Below the pieces are notes generated by a model. It saw only the letters and a list, made by a program, of their open reading frames with translations, made no database searches and had not been told where the DNA came from. The translations under genes and the position numbers were made by a program. Positions 33,937 to 43,541 of a stretch of 64,000 nt of DNA are shown piece by piece. Location: NCBI RefSeq assembly GCF_014250675.1, contig NZ_JACHTG010000004.1, positions 1,427,501 through 1,491,500 of the forward strand, given 5' to 3'. Origin of the DNA: Cetobacterium sp. 8H. Lineage in GTDB: Bacteria; Fusobacteriota; Fusobacteriia; Fusobacteriales; Fusobacteriaceae. Within the stretch, counting starts at the first letter, position 1. Each line of letters starts with the position of its first letter.

Positions 33937-35318
33937 GCACACTCAATAATTCTTTTAAAACTATCAACAATAATTGAATATTCATCACTGTGTATAGTCT
34001 TTAAATCTATAAAGAATTGATTGTTTTGAATTCTACCTACAACAGGAATTGGTTGTTTTAAAAAAGATTTTTCAATAAGTGAAGCGTCAATATTTTTTAT
34101 TATAACTCCGTAACTGTCAATAGAGGCATCTGGCATTGAGCCACCACCAATTATAGCTTTAGTAGGAATAATTTCACAATCAATTCCAGAAGAGTTTAAA
34201 AGAGCTTTTAATATTTGAGCTCTTTCTAAAACAATATCAATATTTTCTAGAATCCTATTTAATGTAGGGTTATTTTTTATAGCAGTATTTTCATCAACAT
34301 ATTCTTTAAAAACAAACTCTAAAGCACTGATAGTCATTTTACATACCCTAAAAGCTCTTAAAAATTGATTTTTTTTCAATCTTTTTATAAGTTCTTTTTT
34401 TCCAATAATGATTCCACATTGAGGACCTCCTAAGAGTTTATCACCACTAAAAGTTATAAGATCCATACCAGAATTAAGTGATTCTAATATTGTAGGTTCT
34501 TTTTTCAATCCATATTTTGAGAAATCAACAAGAACTCCACTACCTAAATCTTCCATAGAGATAATACCATTTTGTTTAGCTAACTCCGCAATATCCTTAT
34601 TGTTTACCGATTTTGTGAAACCACTGATATGGTAGTTAGATGTATGAACTTTTAAAAGCATAGAAGTATTTTCAGTAATTGCTTTTTTATAATCTTCAAG
34701 ATGAGTTCTATTAGTTGTACCTATCTCTATAAGATTAGCACCTGAAAGTTCCATTATATCAGGAATTCTAAAAGAGCCACCCACTTCAACAAGCTCTCCT
34801 CTAGAAATAATGACATCAGTATTTTTACTAAATTCATTAAGACATAACATTACAGCGGCAGCGTTATTATTAACAACAAGAGCAGCCTCAGCACCAGTTA
34901 CTTTAGCAATAAGATCTTCGATATGTGAATATCTACTTCCTCTTTCCCCTGTATTTAAATCAAACTCTAAATTGCTATATCCAATAAGAGAGTTTTTTAG
35001 ATGCTCTACAAGACCTTCTGAGAAAAGAGCTCTTCCTAAATTTGTATGAAGAATAGTTCCTGTACCGTTAATAACTCTTTTAAAATTAAATTCTAAACTT
35101 TTATTTAATGAGTGTACAATTTCGTTTTCAATATCATCTATAGAAAAAGTTTTAATTGACTCGTTAAGAATACCTTTTCTAAAAAAATCGATACTATTAG
35201 CAACGGCATCATAGACTTCTTGATAAGGTTTGTCTTTAAAGAATTCTTTTTGACATAAAGAATCTATAATTTTATCTACTTTTGGTAAAGTTCTTAAAAG
35301 ATTTTGTTTATCTTTCAT
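33933..35318 (-). CDS. selA: L-seryl-tRNA(Sec) selenium transferase
   Basis: 461 residues. PLP enzyme that converts Ser-tRNA(Sec) to Sec-tRNA(Sec) using selenophosphate. Start at 35318 (MKDKQNLLR) after AAGGGGA; an upstream in-frame extension has no ribosome site. Family motifs: RVINGTGTILHTNLGRALF, NNNAAAVMLCLNEF, and the PLP Lys in LITFSGDKLLGGPQCGII near residue 295. Overlaps selB by four bases and starts 10 bases after the selD stop: a tight selD-selA-selB operon. Confidence 0.96.
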   Translation of the reverse strand: MKDKQNLLRTLPKVDKIIDSLCQKEFFKDKPYQEVYDAVANSIDFFRKGILNESIKTFSIDDIENEIVHSLNKSLEFNFKRVINGTGTILHTNLGRALFSEGLVEHLKNSLIGYSNLEFDLNTGERGSRYSHIEDLIAKVTGAEAALVVNNNAAAVMLCLNEFSKNTDVIISRGELVEVGGSFRIPDIMELSGANLIEIGTTNRTHLEDYKKAITENTSMLLKVHTSNYHISGFTKSVNNKDIAELAKQNGIISMEDLGSGVLVDFSKYGLKKEPTILESLNSGMDLITFSGDKLLGGPQCGIIIGKKELIKRLKKNQFLRAFRVCKMTISALEFVFKEYVDENTAIKNNPTLNRILENIDIVLERAQILKALLNSSGIDCEIIPTKAIIGGGSMPDASIDSYGVIIKNIDASLIEKSFLKQPIPVVGRIQNNQFFIDLKTIHSDEYSIIVDSFKRIIECA

Positions 35319-35328
35319 ATATTCCCCT

Positions 35329-36354
35329 TTATCTAACAACAATGTATTTACCGTTGAATTTATCAACAGTACCAATTATTGATGATTTAATTTTTAATTC
35401 ATTTAATTTTTCCATAACTTCAGAGCCATATTTAGCAGGAATAGAAAAAAGTAGTCCACCTGAAGTTTGAGGATCAAGCATAATCTCTTGTAGCCAAAAT
35501 GGAACAGACTCTATATCAACTTTATCATTTAGGTAATTTCTATTTTTTTGTCCCATAGAGTTTATATAGAATTCTTTAGCAAAATCTCTAGCAATATCAA
35601 TATATGGGATTAGCTCTTGCTCTAAGATAAAGGTTTTATCTGAAGCAACAGCCATCTCATAGGCATGACCTAAGAATCCAAATCCAGTTATATCAGTACA
35701 AGCTGAAACTGGATAGTTTTTAATGATTTCTGCAGAGTATTTATTTAAAGTAGTCATAACTTCAACCCACTCTTTTTTTACTTCTTCAGAAAGTGGTTCA
35801 ACTTTTGAACCAGTAGAGATGATACCAGTTCCTAGAGGTTTAGTAATAATTAAAATATCGCCTTCCTCAGAACCGTAATTTTTTAAAACCTTATCTGGAT
35901 GGATCAGTCCAGTAACAGAAAGTCCATACTTGATTTCAGGATCGTGAATAGAGTGTCCACCACTTAGAACAGCTCCAGATTCGGCTATTTTTTCAGCTCC
36001 ACCTCTTAAAATTTCACCTAAAATTTCAATATTTTCTTTTTCAGGGAAACAAACGATGTTCATAGCCGTTTTAGGTTCACCACCCATAGCATAAACATCA
36101 CTTAAAGAGTTAGCGGCCGCAATTTGACCAAATATATATGGATCCTCAATCATAGGAGTGAAAAAATCTAAAGTCTGAATAAGAGCTATATCATCAGTTA
36201 ATTTGTATATAGCTGCATCATCTGATTTTTCAAAACCAACAATTAAATTTTTATCTTCCACACTTGGAAGATTTTTTAATAAATTTGAAAGAACCTCCGG
36301 TCCTATTTTACTTGCTCAACCACCGATTGAGCATCTATCTAATAAAAGCTTCAT
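35329..36354 (-). CDS. selD: selenide, water dikinase, a selenoprotein with in-frame UGA at codon 13
   Basis: 341 residues including selenocysteine. Makes selenophosphate from selenide and ATP. Read from ATG 36354 (GGAGG nearby): MKLLLDRCSIGG-U-ASKIGPEVL, with TGA at 36316-36318. SelD enzymes have Cys or Sec here, followed two residues later by the essential Lys (U13, Lys16). The rest follows in the same frame without another stop: DDAAIYKL (Asp cluster), SGGHSIHDPEIKYGL, GFGFLGHAYEMA, QTSGGLL. A plain ORF search starts only at about 36261 and loses the active site. A SECIS-like hairpin lies just after the UGA. Confidence 0.95.
36290..36304 (-). promoter_or_regulatory. bacterial SECIS-like hairpin in selD
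   Basis: Minus strand AGGACC-GGA-GGTTCT: six base pairs (one G-U) and a G-bearing apical loop, starting 11 bases after the UGA codon, as expected for bacterial SECIS elements. It lies within the coding sequence. Confidence 0.7.
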
Positions 36355-36400
36355 TTTGTCCTCCTTCTACAATATTAATTTGTGAAAAATGAATACAAAA

Positions 36401-36409
36401 ATTATATCA
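36401..36409 (-). promoter_or_regulatory. extended -10 promoter of the selD operon
   Basis: Minus-strand TGATATAAT, about 47 bases before the selD start and just beyond the aroB-ppx stop; no strong -35. Identical to the element before selC. Confidence 0.5.
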
Positions 36410-36412
36410 TAT

Positions 36413-38392
36413 TTAAATAGTTAATACCATACCACCTTCTAAATTATCATTAGTAGATACCGTTATAAAGTCTTTACCAAGTACCTCTAATAAGGTTAAA
36501 AGTATCAAATTTCCGGCAATAATAACATCTGCCCTATTAGGTTCGAGTCCAATAATTTTTTTACGTTCTTCTAGACTTTTAGAAAGGAAAAGATTTAAAT
36601 TTTCTTCTAAAATAACTTTAGAAAGGGTATATTTGTTGATTTCATTTTCAATAAATTTAGAGAGTTTTTTAACAATCGAAACATTAGAAGTAACAGTTCC
36701 CGCAACTCCAATAATCTTAAAATTACTATTCTTAAATTTATCAAGTTCTGTAAAAAATCCTTTCAGGTAGTTACGAGATGATTTTAAAGTTTCCTCATTA
36801 TAATTTTCTTCAGAAAAGAACATTTCAGTCAATTTGACAACTCCAATAGGGAAACTTTTAATAAATTCAATATTTTCATAACTTCCGATTGTCACTTCAG
36901 TACTCCCACCACCAACATCGATTGTGGCTATTCTTTCGTGATAAAGAGCACTATTTCCATTGAAACTAAGTTTTGCTTCCATCTCTCCTGGAATTACTAG
37001 AGTCTTTATGTTAAATTTATTTTTAATATTTTCTACAAATGTGCTTCCATTAGTGGCTTCTCTAGTAGCCGAAGTAGCAAATGCTATAAGTTCAGTAACA
37101 CCCATAGAATCAGACTTTTTTTTGAATTTTTTTATTATAGAAAATGTTTTTTCAATAGATTCTTCAGAAAGAACTCCTGTTTGATTTAAGTTTTTTCCTA
37201 GTCTAGAAACATCTAAATCTTTAAAAAGGGGAGTTATAATCTCAATTTGATTATCTTTTTTTATAATTTCAGCAATAAATAGACGGCATGAATTAGTTCC
37301 TATATCAATGACTCCTTTTAAAATATGATTTTTAAAAAGAGAATTGACTTCTAAAATCATCTCTTGAGAAATAGACATATTTTCCAAAAAATTAATTTTA
37401 TCAAGAATAAAGTTAATAGAGTCATTCGAATTTTTCTTATCTTTTTTCATGTTTTGAATTAAAAGATTTTCTTCTAAGTATATTGGATGACAATCAATGG
37501 TATACATTTCAAAAAGTTCGGATATTTTAGAAATATAGTTATCATCAACAAAACCTAATCTTTTAGAAAGATAAAGCTCAAAGATAATACCTTTTGCCAC
37601 AGCTTTTCCATGTGAAATATTTTCATAGTTTAAAAGTGTCTCAAGAGCATGGGCATAAGTATGACCGAGATTTAAAAAAGCTCTATCTCCTTTTTCGAAT
37701 TCATCATTTTCAACAAACTGTTTTTTTATTTTACAAGATTCAAAAATCATTTCAATTAAAAAGATAGGTTCTAAATTTAGGATTTCTTTATAATGGTTTT
37801 TTAAGAAATCAAAATAATTTGAATTTTTTAAGATGATAGCATGTTTAATTATTTCACCCATTCCAGATTTAAACTCTTCAAAAGGAAGAGTTTTTAAAAA
37901 ATTAATATCAATAATAACACCAATAGGTTGTTTGAAAGATCCTATCAAATTTTTACCTAATTGATGATTGATAGCTACTTTCCCTCCAATACTAGCATCC
38001 ACTTGAGCAAGTAGAGATGTAGGAACTTGTAAAAAATCAATGCCTCGCATAAAAGTCGAGGCTACAAATCCGCCCAAATCACAAACAACACCTCCACCAA
38101 CACAAATTATAAGAGATTTTCTAGAAAAGTTATGTTCGATTAGAAATGAAATAATATCCATAGCAGTATCGATATTTTTAAAATTTTCACCGTCATTCAT
38201 TTTGTAAGTAAATGTTTTGTTTTTAGGAAGAATATCTGAAATTTGTTGATGATAAATTTCACCAATAGTTTTATTAGTTAAAAATAGAATTTTATCGTAA
38301 CCATTAGTAAAATCATTTATTTTTAAAAAAGAATTTTGTCCGATAATTATATCGTATGAATTTATAGAAGTCTTTATATTTAAATTTTTCAT
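36413..38392 (-). CDS. aroB: 3-dehydroquinate synthase fused to a Ppx/GppA phosphatase domain
   Basis: 659 residues, about twice the size of AroB. Residues 1-345 are 3-dehydroquinate synthase (second step of the shikimate path): GGGVVCDLGGFVASTFMRG binds NAD, PTSLLAQVDASIGGKVAIN, and the zinc ligands are in GMGEIIKHAII, NLGHTYAHALE and ISHGKAVAKG. Residues 355-659 are a Ppx/GppA phosphatase N-terminal core: GVIDIGTNSCRLFIAEI (phosphate loop), AFATSATREATN, ATIDVGGGSTEVTIGS and GVAGTVTSN. No stop or internal ribosome site separates them. Both halves keep active-site residues, so both activities are plausible. ATG after AGGAGAC. It is just upstream of selD on the same strand. Confidence 0.93.
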   Translation of the reverse strand: MKNLNIKTSINSYDIIIGQNSFLKINDFTNGYDKILFLTNKTIGEIYHQQISDILPKNKTFTYKMNDGENFKNIDTAMDIISFLIEHNFSRKSLIICVGGGVVCDLGGFVASTFMRGIDFLQVPTSLLAQVDASIGGKVAINHQLGKNLIGSFKQPIGVIIDINFLKTLPFEEFKSGMGEIIKHAIILKNSNYFDFLKNHYKEILNLEPIFLIEMIFESCKIKKQFVENDEFEKGDRAFLNLGHTYAHALETLLNYENISHGKAVAKGIIFELYLSKRLGFVDDNYISKISELFEMYTIDCHPIYLEENLLIQNMKKDKKNSNDSINFILDKINFLENMSISQEMILEVNSLFKNHILKGVIDIGTNSCRLFIAEIIKKDNQIEIITPLFKDLDVSRLGKNLNQTGVLSEESIEKTFSIIKKFKKKSDSMGVTELIAFATSATREATNGSTFVENIKNKFNIKTLVIPGEMEAKLSFNGNSALYHERIATIDVGGGSTEVTIGSYENIEFIKSFPIGVVKLTEMFFSEENYNEETLKSSRNYLKGFFTELDKFKNSNFKIIGVAGTVTSNVSIVKKLSKFIENEINKYTLSKVILEENLNLFLSKSLEERKKIIGLEPNRADVIIAGNLILLTLLEVLGKDFITVSTNDNLEGGMVLTI

Positions 38393-38471
38393 AATTGGTC
38401 TCCTTAATATTATTCTTTATATTTAAAGTATAATGTTTTTGAAGAAAAAAATCAAATTTACTAAAAAAACG

Positions 38472-38500
38472 TTTACATAACATAACTAATCGTTTATAAT
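38472..38500 (+). promoter_or_regulatory. promoter of the flavoprotein gene
   Basis: TTTACA (38472-38477), 17-base spacer, TATAAT (38495-38500). CGTTTA occurs twice, 21 bases apart, across this promoter. Confidence 0.75.
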
Positions 38501-38532
38501 TTAAACACAACAATAGGAAAATGGAGGGGAAC

Positions 38533-40125
38533 ATGAAAAAAATATTATTACTACTTACAATTTTGAGTAGTTTAGCATTTGGAAATAATGAAAAATCATT
38601 TATAGGTAAAGGAAATGGATATGGTGGGGAATTAAAAGTAAATGTAACAACTAAGGATGGAAAAATAACAGATATAGAGTTAGTATCTCAAAACGAGACT
38701 TCTCCAGTTATAAAAAGAGCATTCCCACTACTAAAAGATAGAATTTTAGAAGCACAAAGTCCAATAGTAGATAGCGTTTCGGGTGCAACATATTCATCTT
38801 TTGGAATAAAAAGAGCAGTAGCAGAAGCATTAAAAGCTGGTGGAAAAGATTTTGGTAGAATAACCATGAAAACGAAGGCTCCTGAGCAACCAGTAGCTAA
38901 TTTACCAGCAATTGATACAGATTTAGTAATTGTAGGTGGAGGACCAGCAGGATTAGCTGCAGCTATATCAGCAAGAGAAAATGGGATAAAAAATATAATT
39001 TTAATTGAAAAATTAGATATATTAAGTGGAAATGGAAAGTTTGATATGAACTTTTTTGATATCATAAATACAGAAGCTCAAAAGAAAAATGGAACATTTG
39101 ATACCGTTGAAGCTTTTGTAAAAGAAAAAGCAAATAAAATGGATACGATTGAAAGAACAAGAGCTCAAGCTGAAGGAGCATTTAAGTTAGATACTTGGCT
39201 TAGAAAAATGGGAATAGAATTAAATTATAACTATGGATTAAGAAATCATATGGCTGAAAAAGATGCATATGCAGGAGAAGAAATTCAAGATGGCTTAGAG
39301 AAAAAAGTAGCAGAACTTGGAATAGACGTTAGAACAGGAACTAAGGGATTAGATCTATTAATTAATAATAATGTTGTTACAGGAGTAAAAGTACAAAATA
39401 AAAATAATTTTTATGATATTAATGCAAAGGCAGTAATTCTTGCAACAGGAGGATTTTCTCACAATAAAGAATTGTTAGCAAAATATGCACCTGGATCAGA
39501 AACGATAGAGACTTCAAATCAGATGTCAGCAACAGGAGATTTTTTACCAATATTTGAAAAGCATGGACTGAAAGTTGAAAATTTAGATGTTTTAAGTATC
39601 TTCTCATTTATAATGGTTCCAAGCAGAGATTTAACAGGAGGAGGAAGTGACTATATCCTTTTAAATCAAGAAGGAGAAACATTCTTAAAAGAAAATCCTA
39701 CAAGTATGGAAAGAGCAAAAGCTATAGAAGCTCAAACAGGAGGATATGCATATTATATTTATGACCAAGATCTTTATAATTCATACTATCGTTTACAAAA
39801 ACATAATAAGTTAGGATTACATATAAAAGCAGATACTTTAGAAGAGTTAGCTAAAAAAATAAATGTTCCTTACAACAAGTTAAAGGCAGCAACAAAGACT
39901 CTAAAAGAAGAAGGACCTTATTATGGAGCAAAAGTTCAATCGGCAATACATATGACAAAAGGTGGAGTTGTAGCTGATGAGAATGCTCAAGTTATAAATA
40001 ATAAAGGTGAAAAAGTTAAAGGGCTATATGCAGCAGGAGAAGTTACAAATACTAGTGCGGCTTATAGTGCAGCAGTTGTATTTGGACGTATAGCTGGAGA
40101 AAAAGCAGCATCAGAGATAAAATAA
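38533..40125 (+). CDS. exported FAD/FMN flavoprotein, fumarate-reductase-like
   Basis: 530 residues. Start 38533 (MKKILLLLTILSSLAFGNN, signal peptide) after GGAGGGG. Residues 20-105 are an FMN-binding domain; DSVSGATYSS fits the site where ApbE attaches FMN through a Thr/Ser ester. Residues 120-530 are the FAD domain of flavocytochrome c/fumarate reductase: LVIVGGGPAGLAAAISA, VILATGGFSHNKELL, HMTKGGVVADENAQV and GLYAAGEVT near the end. No heme motif. Likely reduces an extracytoplasmic electron acceptor (fumarate, urocanate or similar); acceptor unknown. Single gene with own promoter and terminator. Confidence 0.92.
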   Translation: MKKILLLLTILSSLAFGNNEKSFIGKGNGYGGELKVNVTTKDGKITDIELVSQNETSPVIKRAFPLLKDRILEAQSPIVDSVSGATYSSFGIKRAVAEALKAGGKDFGRITMKTKAPEQPVANLPAIDTDLVIVGGGPAGLAAAISARENGIKNIILIEKLDILSGNGKFDMNFFDIINTEAQKKNGTFDTVEAFVKEKANKMDTIERTRAQAEGAFKLDTWLRKMGIELNYNYGLRNHMAEKDAYAGEEIQDGLEKKVAELGIDVRTGTKGLDLLINNNVVTGVKVQNKNNFYDINAKAVILATGGFSHNKELLAKYAPGSETIETSNQMSATGDFLPIFEKHGLKVENLDVLSIFSFIMVPSRDLTGGGSDYILLNQEGETFLKENPTSMERAKAIEAQTGGYAYYIYDQDLYNSYYRLQKHNKLGLHIKADTLEELAKKINVPYNKLKAATKTLKEEGPYYGAKVQSAIHMTKGGVVADENAQVINNKGEKVKGLYAAGEVTNTSAAYSAAVVFGRIAGEKAASEIK

Positions 40126-40129
40126 CTAG

Positions 40130-40155
40130 AAAAAAGGGAGAATGCTCCCTTTTTT
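40130..40155 (+). terminator. terminator of the flavoprotein gene
   Basis: AAAAAAGGGAG, loop AATG, CTCCCTTTTTT. Confidence 0.9.
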
Positions 40156-40220
40156 CATTTACATCTTATTAGAAATATGGTATTTTATAAAAAATGGGAA
40201 ATTTAATTAGGAGGGTATTT

Positions 40221-41057
40221 ATGGAAGGAATAAAGACATTTATATTAATGCTAGTAATGACTCTGTTGTTAATGTTTATAGGTGGAGCTGTCGGTGGAAA
40301 AACAGGAATGACAATAGCTTTGGTAATTGCTGGAGTTATGAATTTTGTTTCGTATTGGTTTAGTGACAAAATAGTACTATCAATGTACAGAGCACAAGAG
40401 CTGCCTCAAAACCATAAAGTTTATTGGATTACTAAAAAGCTTACTGAAAGTGCAGGGTTACCAATGCCAAAAGTATATATGATAAATGAAAGTCAACCAA
40501 ATGCATTTGCAACAGGAAGAAATCCTAAGCATGCAGCTGTGGCTGTAACAAGAGGATTAGTAGAACTTATGGATGATAATGAATTAGCTGGAGTAATAGG
40601 GCATGAGTTAGGACATGTTTCTCATAGGGATATATTGATTCAAACTGTAGCTGCAACACTTGCAGGAGCAATAGCATATCTTGCGAATATGGCTAAATGG
40701 GCAGCAATTTTTGGTGGTGGAAGAAGAGATGAAGACGATAATCACGGAGGTATTTTCGGACTTTTAGCAATAACTATTTTTGCACCATTAGCAGCTATGC
40801 TAATACAGATGGCAATTTCAAGAAGTAGAGAGTACAAAGCAGATAATTTTGGAGCAAAAGTTAGTGGTCATCCAAGATACTTAGCAAGTGCTTTAAGAAA
40901 ATTAGAAACTTATTCAACAAGAATACCTATGGATGCAGTGCCAGCTACTGAAAATATGTTTATAGTTTCACCGCTAGCAGGAAGTAAAATGGCAAGTCTA
41001 TTTAGTACACATCCAAGCACAGCAGAAAGAATAAAAAAATTAGAAGAAATTTATTAA
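40221..41057 (+). CDS. htpX: membrane zinc metalloprotease HtpX
   Basis: 278 residues; ATG at 40221 after TAGGAGGGTATTT; an in-frame ATG at 40194 lies before that site. Two N-terminal membrane segments (residues 5-22 and 30-50), catalytic GVIGHELGHVSHRD near 130-143 (HExxH), two further hydrophobic helices near 150-205, then SRSREYKADNFGA with the third zinc-ligand Glu, and STHPSTAERIKKL at the end. Quality-control protease for membrane proteins. Single-gene unit. Confidence 0.95.
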   Translation: MEGIKTFILMLVMTLLLMFIGGAVGGKTGMTIALVIAGVMNFVSYWFSDKIVLSMYRAQELPQNHKVYWITKKLTESAGLPMPKVYMINESQPNAFATGRNPKHAAVAVTRGLVELMDDNELAGVIGHELGHVSHRDILIQTVAATLAGAIAYLANMAKWAAIFGGGRRDEDDNHGGIFGLLAITIFAPLAAMLIQMAISRSREYKADNFGAKVSGHPRYLASALRKLETYSTRIPMDAVPATENMFIVSPLAGSKMASLFSTHPSTAERIKKLEEIY

Positions 41058-41069
41058 TAACATCAAATC

Positions 41070-41114
41070 ATGTATCTATTCACTTATTTAATTAAGGGAT
41101 AGGTACATTTTTTT
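41070..41114 (+). terminator. terminator after htpX
   Basis: Arms 41070-41081 (ATGTATCTATTC) and 41097-41108 pair with some G-U, loop of 15 bases, followed by a T run. Confidence 0.7.
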
Positions 41115-41139
41115 ATAATTTTAAAAGAAGTAGAAAAAT

Positions 41140-41168
41140 TTGACAGTATTTTAGAATTGGTATATACT
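41140..41168 (+). promoter_or_regulatory. promoter of the DUF2156/pepA unit
   Basis: TTGACA (41140-41145), 17-base spacer, TATACT (41163-41168): near-consensus. Confidence 0.8.
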
Positions 41169-41199
41169 TGCAATAGTATATTAAGGTGGTGTAGAATAG

Positions 41200-42048
41200 A
41201 TGGACTGGAAAAAATTAGAACTAGAAGATAGAGAAATTATTCAAAATTATTTAGATGGGAAATTCGAAACATCAGATTTAAATTTTGGGAATATTTTTTT
41301 ATGGAGTATTAGCGAAAATATGGAGTATAAAGTGAAAAAGAATATACTTTATATAAGAGGAAATTATGAAGGAAACAACTATTATTTTTCTCCTGTGTCT
41401 AAAGAGGATAAAAAAGAAGATATAATAAAAGCTGTTAAAGAGATAAAAGATGAAAATAAGGAAATTGTTTTTATTCCTGAAAAGTATGCTGAATTTTTAA
41501 AAGAAGAATTTGAACTGGTTGAAAAAAGAGATTCTTTTGATTATATATACTTGCAAGAAGATTTAGCAGAGTTAAAAGGAAGAAAGTTTTCTTCTAAAAA
41601 AAATAAAATTAATAAATTTGTAAGAAGTTATGATTACACATATGAAAAAATTTCTAAAGAGAATATTGAAGAGGTTAGAGCTTTTCAAAATGAATGGATA
41701 AAAAATAGAATGCAAGACAGAATAATAATATCAGAGAATATGGGGATTCAATCTCTTTTAGATAACTATGAAATGCTAAACTTAAGAGGTGGAATAATAA
41801 AAGTTAAAGGTAAAATTGTAGCCTATGCTTTTGGAGAAAAACTTACTTCAGATGTAGGGGTTATACATATAGAAAAAGGTGATAGTGAGTATCAAGGAAG
41901 CTATCAAATGATAAACAAGTATGTAGCAAAAGAGGAATTCTTTGATGTAAAATATATAAATAGAGAAGATGATTTTGGAAGTGAAGGTTTAAGAGAAGCA
42001 AAACTATCTTATCAACCAATAAAACTATTAAAAAAATACAATATCTAG
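41200..42048 (+). CDS. DUF2156 family protein
   Basis: 282 residues. The family resembles the aminoacyl-transferase (GNAT-like) half of phosphatidylglycerol lysyltransferases, without the membrane part. Visible features: LNFGNIFLWSISENMEYKV, IPEKYAEFLKEEFELVEKRDSFDYIY, RKFSSKKNKINKFVR (the KxR-x segment common in the family), VAYAFGEKL and HIEKGDSEYQGSYQMINKY. ATG with AAGGTGG upstream. Ten bases before pepA and probably cotranscribed. Substrate unknown. Confidence 0.85.
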   Translation: MDWKKLELEDREIIQNYLDGKFETSDLNFGNIFLWSISENMEYKVKKNILYIRGNYEGNNYYFSPVSKEDKKEDIIKAVKEIKDENKEIVFIPEKYAEFLKEEFELVEKRDSFDYIYLQEDLAELKGRKFSSKKNKINKFVRSYDYTYEKISKENIEEVRAFQNEWIKNRMQDRIIISENMGIQSLLDNYEMLNLRGGIIKVKGKIVAYAFGEKLTSDVGVIHIEKGDSEYQGSYQMINKYVAKEEFFDVKYINREDDFGSEGLREAKLSYQPIKLLKKYNI

Positions 42049-42058
42049 GAGGAATTAC

Positions 42059-43483
42059 ATGTTTAAAGTTATTAGTAAAATAGAGCAAGCATATGATCTT
42101 AATGTGGTTATGTATTTCGAAAATCAAATAAAAATTTGTGAGCATATATCAGATGTTAATAAAAAACTGATAGAAAAATTAATAGCTAAAAAAGAGTTTA
42201 CTGCAAAAAAAGGTGAGGTTTTAAAAGTAGAATTTTTAGAAGGTGAATACCTAATTTCAATGTTGTTTTTAGGGATGGGAAAAGAAGAAGATTTTAATGA
42301 TAATATATATAGGGAAGTAATTTTTGAAAATCTTTCAAAAGAGAAGGGTTCGGTATTACTATCATCAGATAGTGCTAAACTTTCAAATTATAAAATTTTA
42401 GCAGAGATAGTTGGAAATGTAAATTATAATTTTGATGATTTCAAAATAAAAAAAGAGGTAGAAAAAATACTAGAAGTACATCTTTTTTTTACTGAACAGG
42501 TTGAAGATTTTAATGAAAGCATAATTTTAGCAAATTCAACGGATATAGCTAGAAAATTGGTAGATCTACCAGCTAATATAATTAATCCAGAGAGTTTATC
42601 TAAAAGAAGTATTGAATTGGGAAAAGAATATGGTTTTGAAGTTGAAGTTATTGATGAAAAGGGTGCTGAAGAGTTAGGAATGAATTTACTTTTAGCAGTT
42701 GGAAGAGCATCAATAACAAAATCAAAATTAATAATTATGAGATATATGGGAAATAGTTCTTCAGAAGAAATAATAGGTCTTGTTGGAAAAGGGCTAACTT
42801 ATGACACAGGTGGGCTTTGTATTAAGTCTCCAGATTCAATGTTTGATATGAAAACAGATATGGCAGGTGCAGCTTCAGTAATAGGTGCTATGTGTGCTAT
42901 TTCAAAGAATAAATTAAAAAAGAATGTAATAGCTGTTATTCCAGCATGTGAAAATGCAATAGATGGAAATGCATATAGACCAGGAGATATAATAAAATCT
43001 ATGAATGGGAAAAGTGTTGAAATCATAAATACAGATGCAGAAGGAAGATTGGTTTTAGCGGATGCAATAACGTACATTGTGAGAAATGAGAAGGTTACTG
43101 AGATAATTGACTTAGCAACATTAACAGGAGCTATTATGGTAGCATTAGGAACAATAGCGACAGGAGTATTTTCAACTTGTGATGAAAGATATAATTGTTT
43201 AGAAAAAGCTAGTTCAGAGCATGGAGAGAAAGTTTGGAGAATGCCTCTATTTGATGAGTATGAAGAGCTTTTAAAATCGACTGTAGCAGATGTAAAACAC
43301 ACAGGTGGAAGAATGGGTGGATCAATAACGGCAGCGAAATTTTTACAAGGATTCACAGAAGGATTACCATGGATACATATGGATATAGCAGGGACATCTT
43401 ATGACTCAGGAGTAAAATGGAACAAAAAGGGAGCTACTGGAGTTGGAGTGAAATCATTATACACATATATAAAAAATAGATAA
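42059..43483 (+). CDS. pepA: leucyl aminopeptidase (M17 family)
   Basis: 474 residues, cytoplasmic dizinc peptidase that removes N-terminal residues from peptides. ATG after AGGAGG. The catalytic domain has VGKGLTYDTGGLCIKS with the metal-binding Lys and Asp, DMAGAASVIGA, and NTDAEGRLVLADA with the Asp and Glu ligands plus catalytic Arg. The N-terminal 160 residues are the divergent macro-like domain. Last gene of the DUF2156-pepA unit. Confidence 0.95.
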   Translation: MFKVISKIEQAYDLNVVMYFENQIKICEHISDVNKKLIEKLIAKKEFTAKKGEVLKVEFLEGEYLISMLFLGMGKEEDFNDNIYREVIFENLSKEKGSVLLSSDSAKLSNYKILAEIVGNVNYNFDDFKIKKEVEKILEVHLFFTEQVEDFNESIILANSTDIARKLVDLPANIINPESLSKRSIELGKEYGFEVEVIDEKGAEELGMNLLLAVGRASITKSKLIIMRYMGNSSSEEIIGLVGKGLTYDTGGLCIKSPDSMFDMKTDMAGAASVIGAMCAISKNKLKKNVIAVIPACENAIDGNAYRPGDIIKSMNGKSVEIINTDAEGRLVLADAITYIVRNEKVTEIIDLATLTGAIMVALGTIATGVFSTCDERYNCLEKASSEHGEKVWRMPLFDEYEELLKSTVADVKHTGGRMGGSITAAKFLQGFTEGLPWIHMDIAGTSYDSGVKWNKKGATGVGVKSLYTYIKNR

Positions 43484-43484
43484 A

Positions 43485-43517
43485 ATAAAAGGTGAGAATT
43501 TCTCGCCTTTTATTTTT
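43485..43517 (+). terminator. terminator after pepA
   Basis: Arms 43485-43497 and 43501-43513 (ATAAAAGGTGAGA side, one G-U), loop ATT, T run. Confidence 0.88.
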
Positions 43518-43541
43518 AAATATAGGAGTGGGATATAATTT

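Noticed and set aside
36261-36354. In-frame TGA at 36316 as a frameshift or nonsense mutation in selD
   Set aside because: Reading continues in the same frame on both sides, the TGA replaces the catalytic Cys, a SECIS-like hairpin follows, and the whole Sec system is encoded nearby.
42799-43356. 185-codon minus-strand frame opposite pepA
   Set aside because: It mirrors the conserved aminopeptidase domain and has no recognisable family or start signal.
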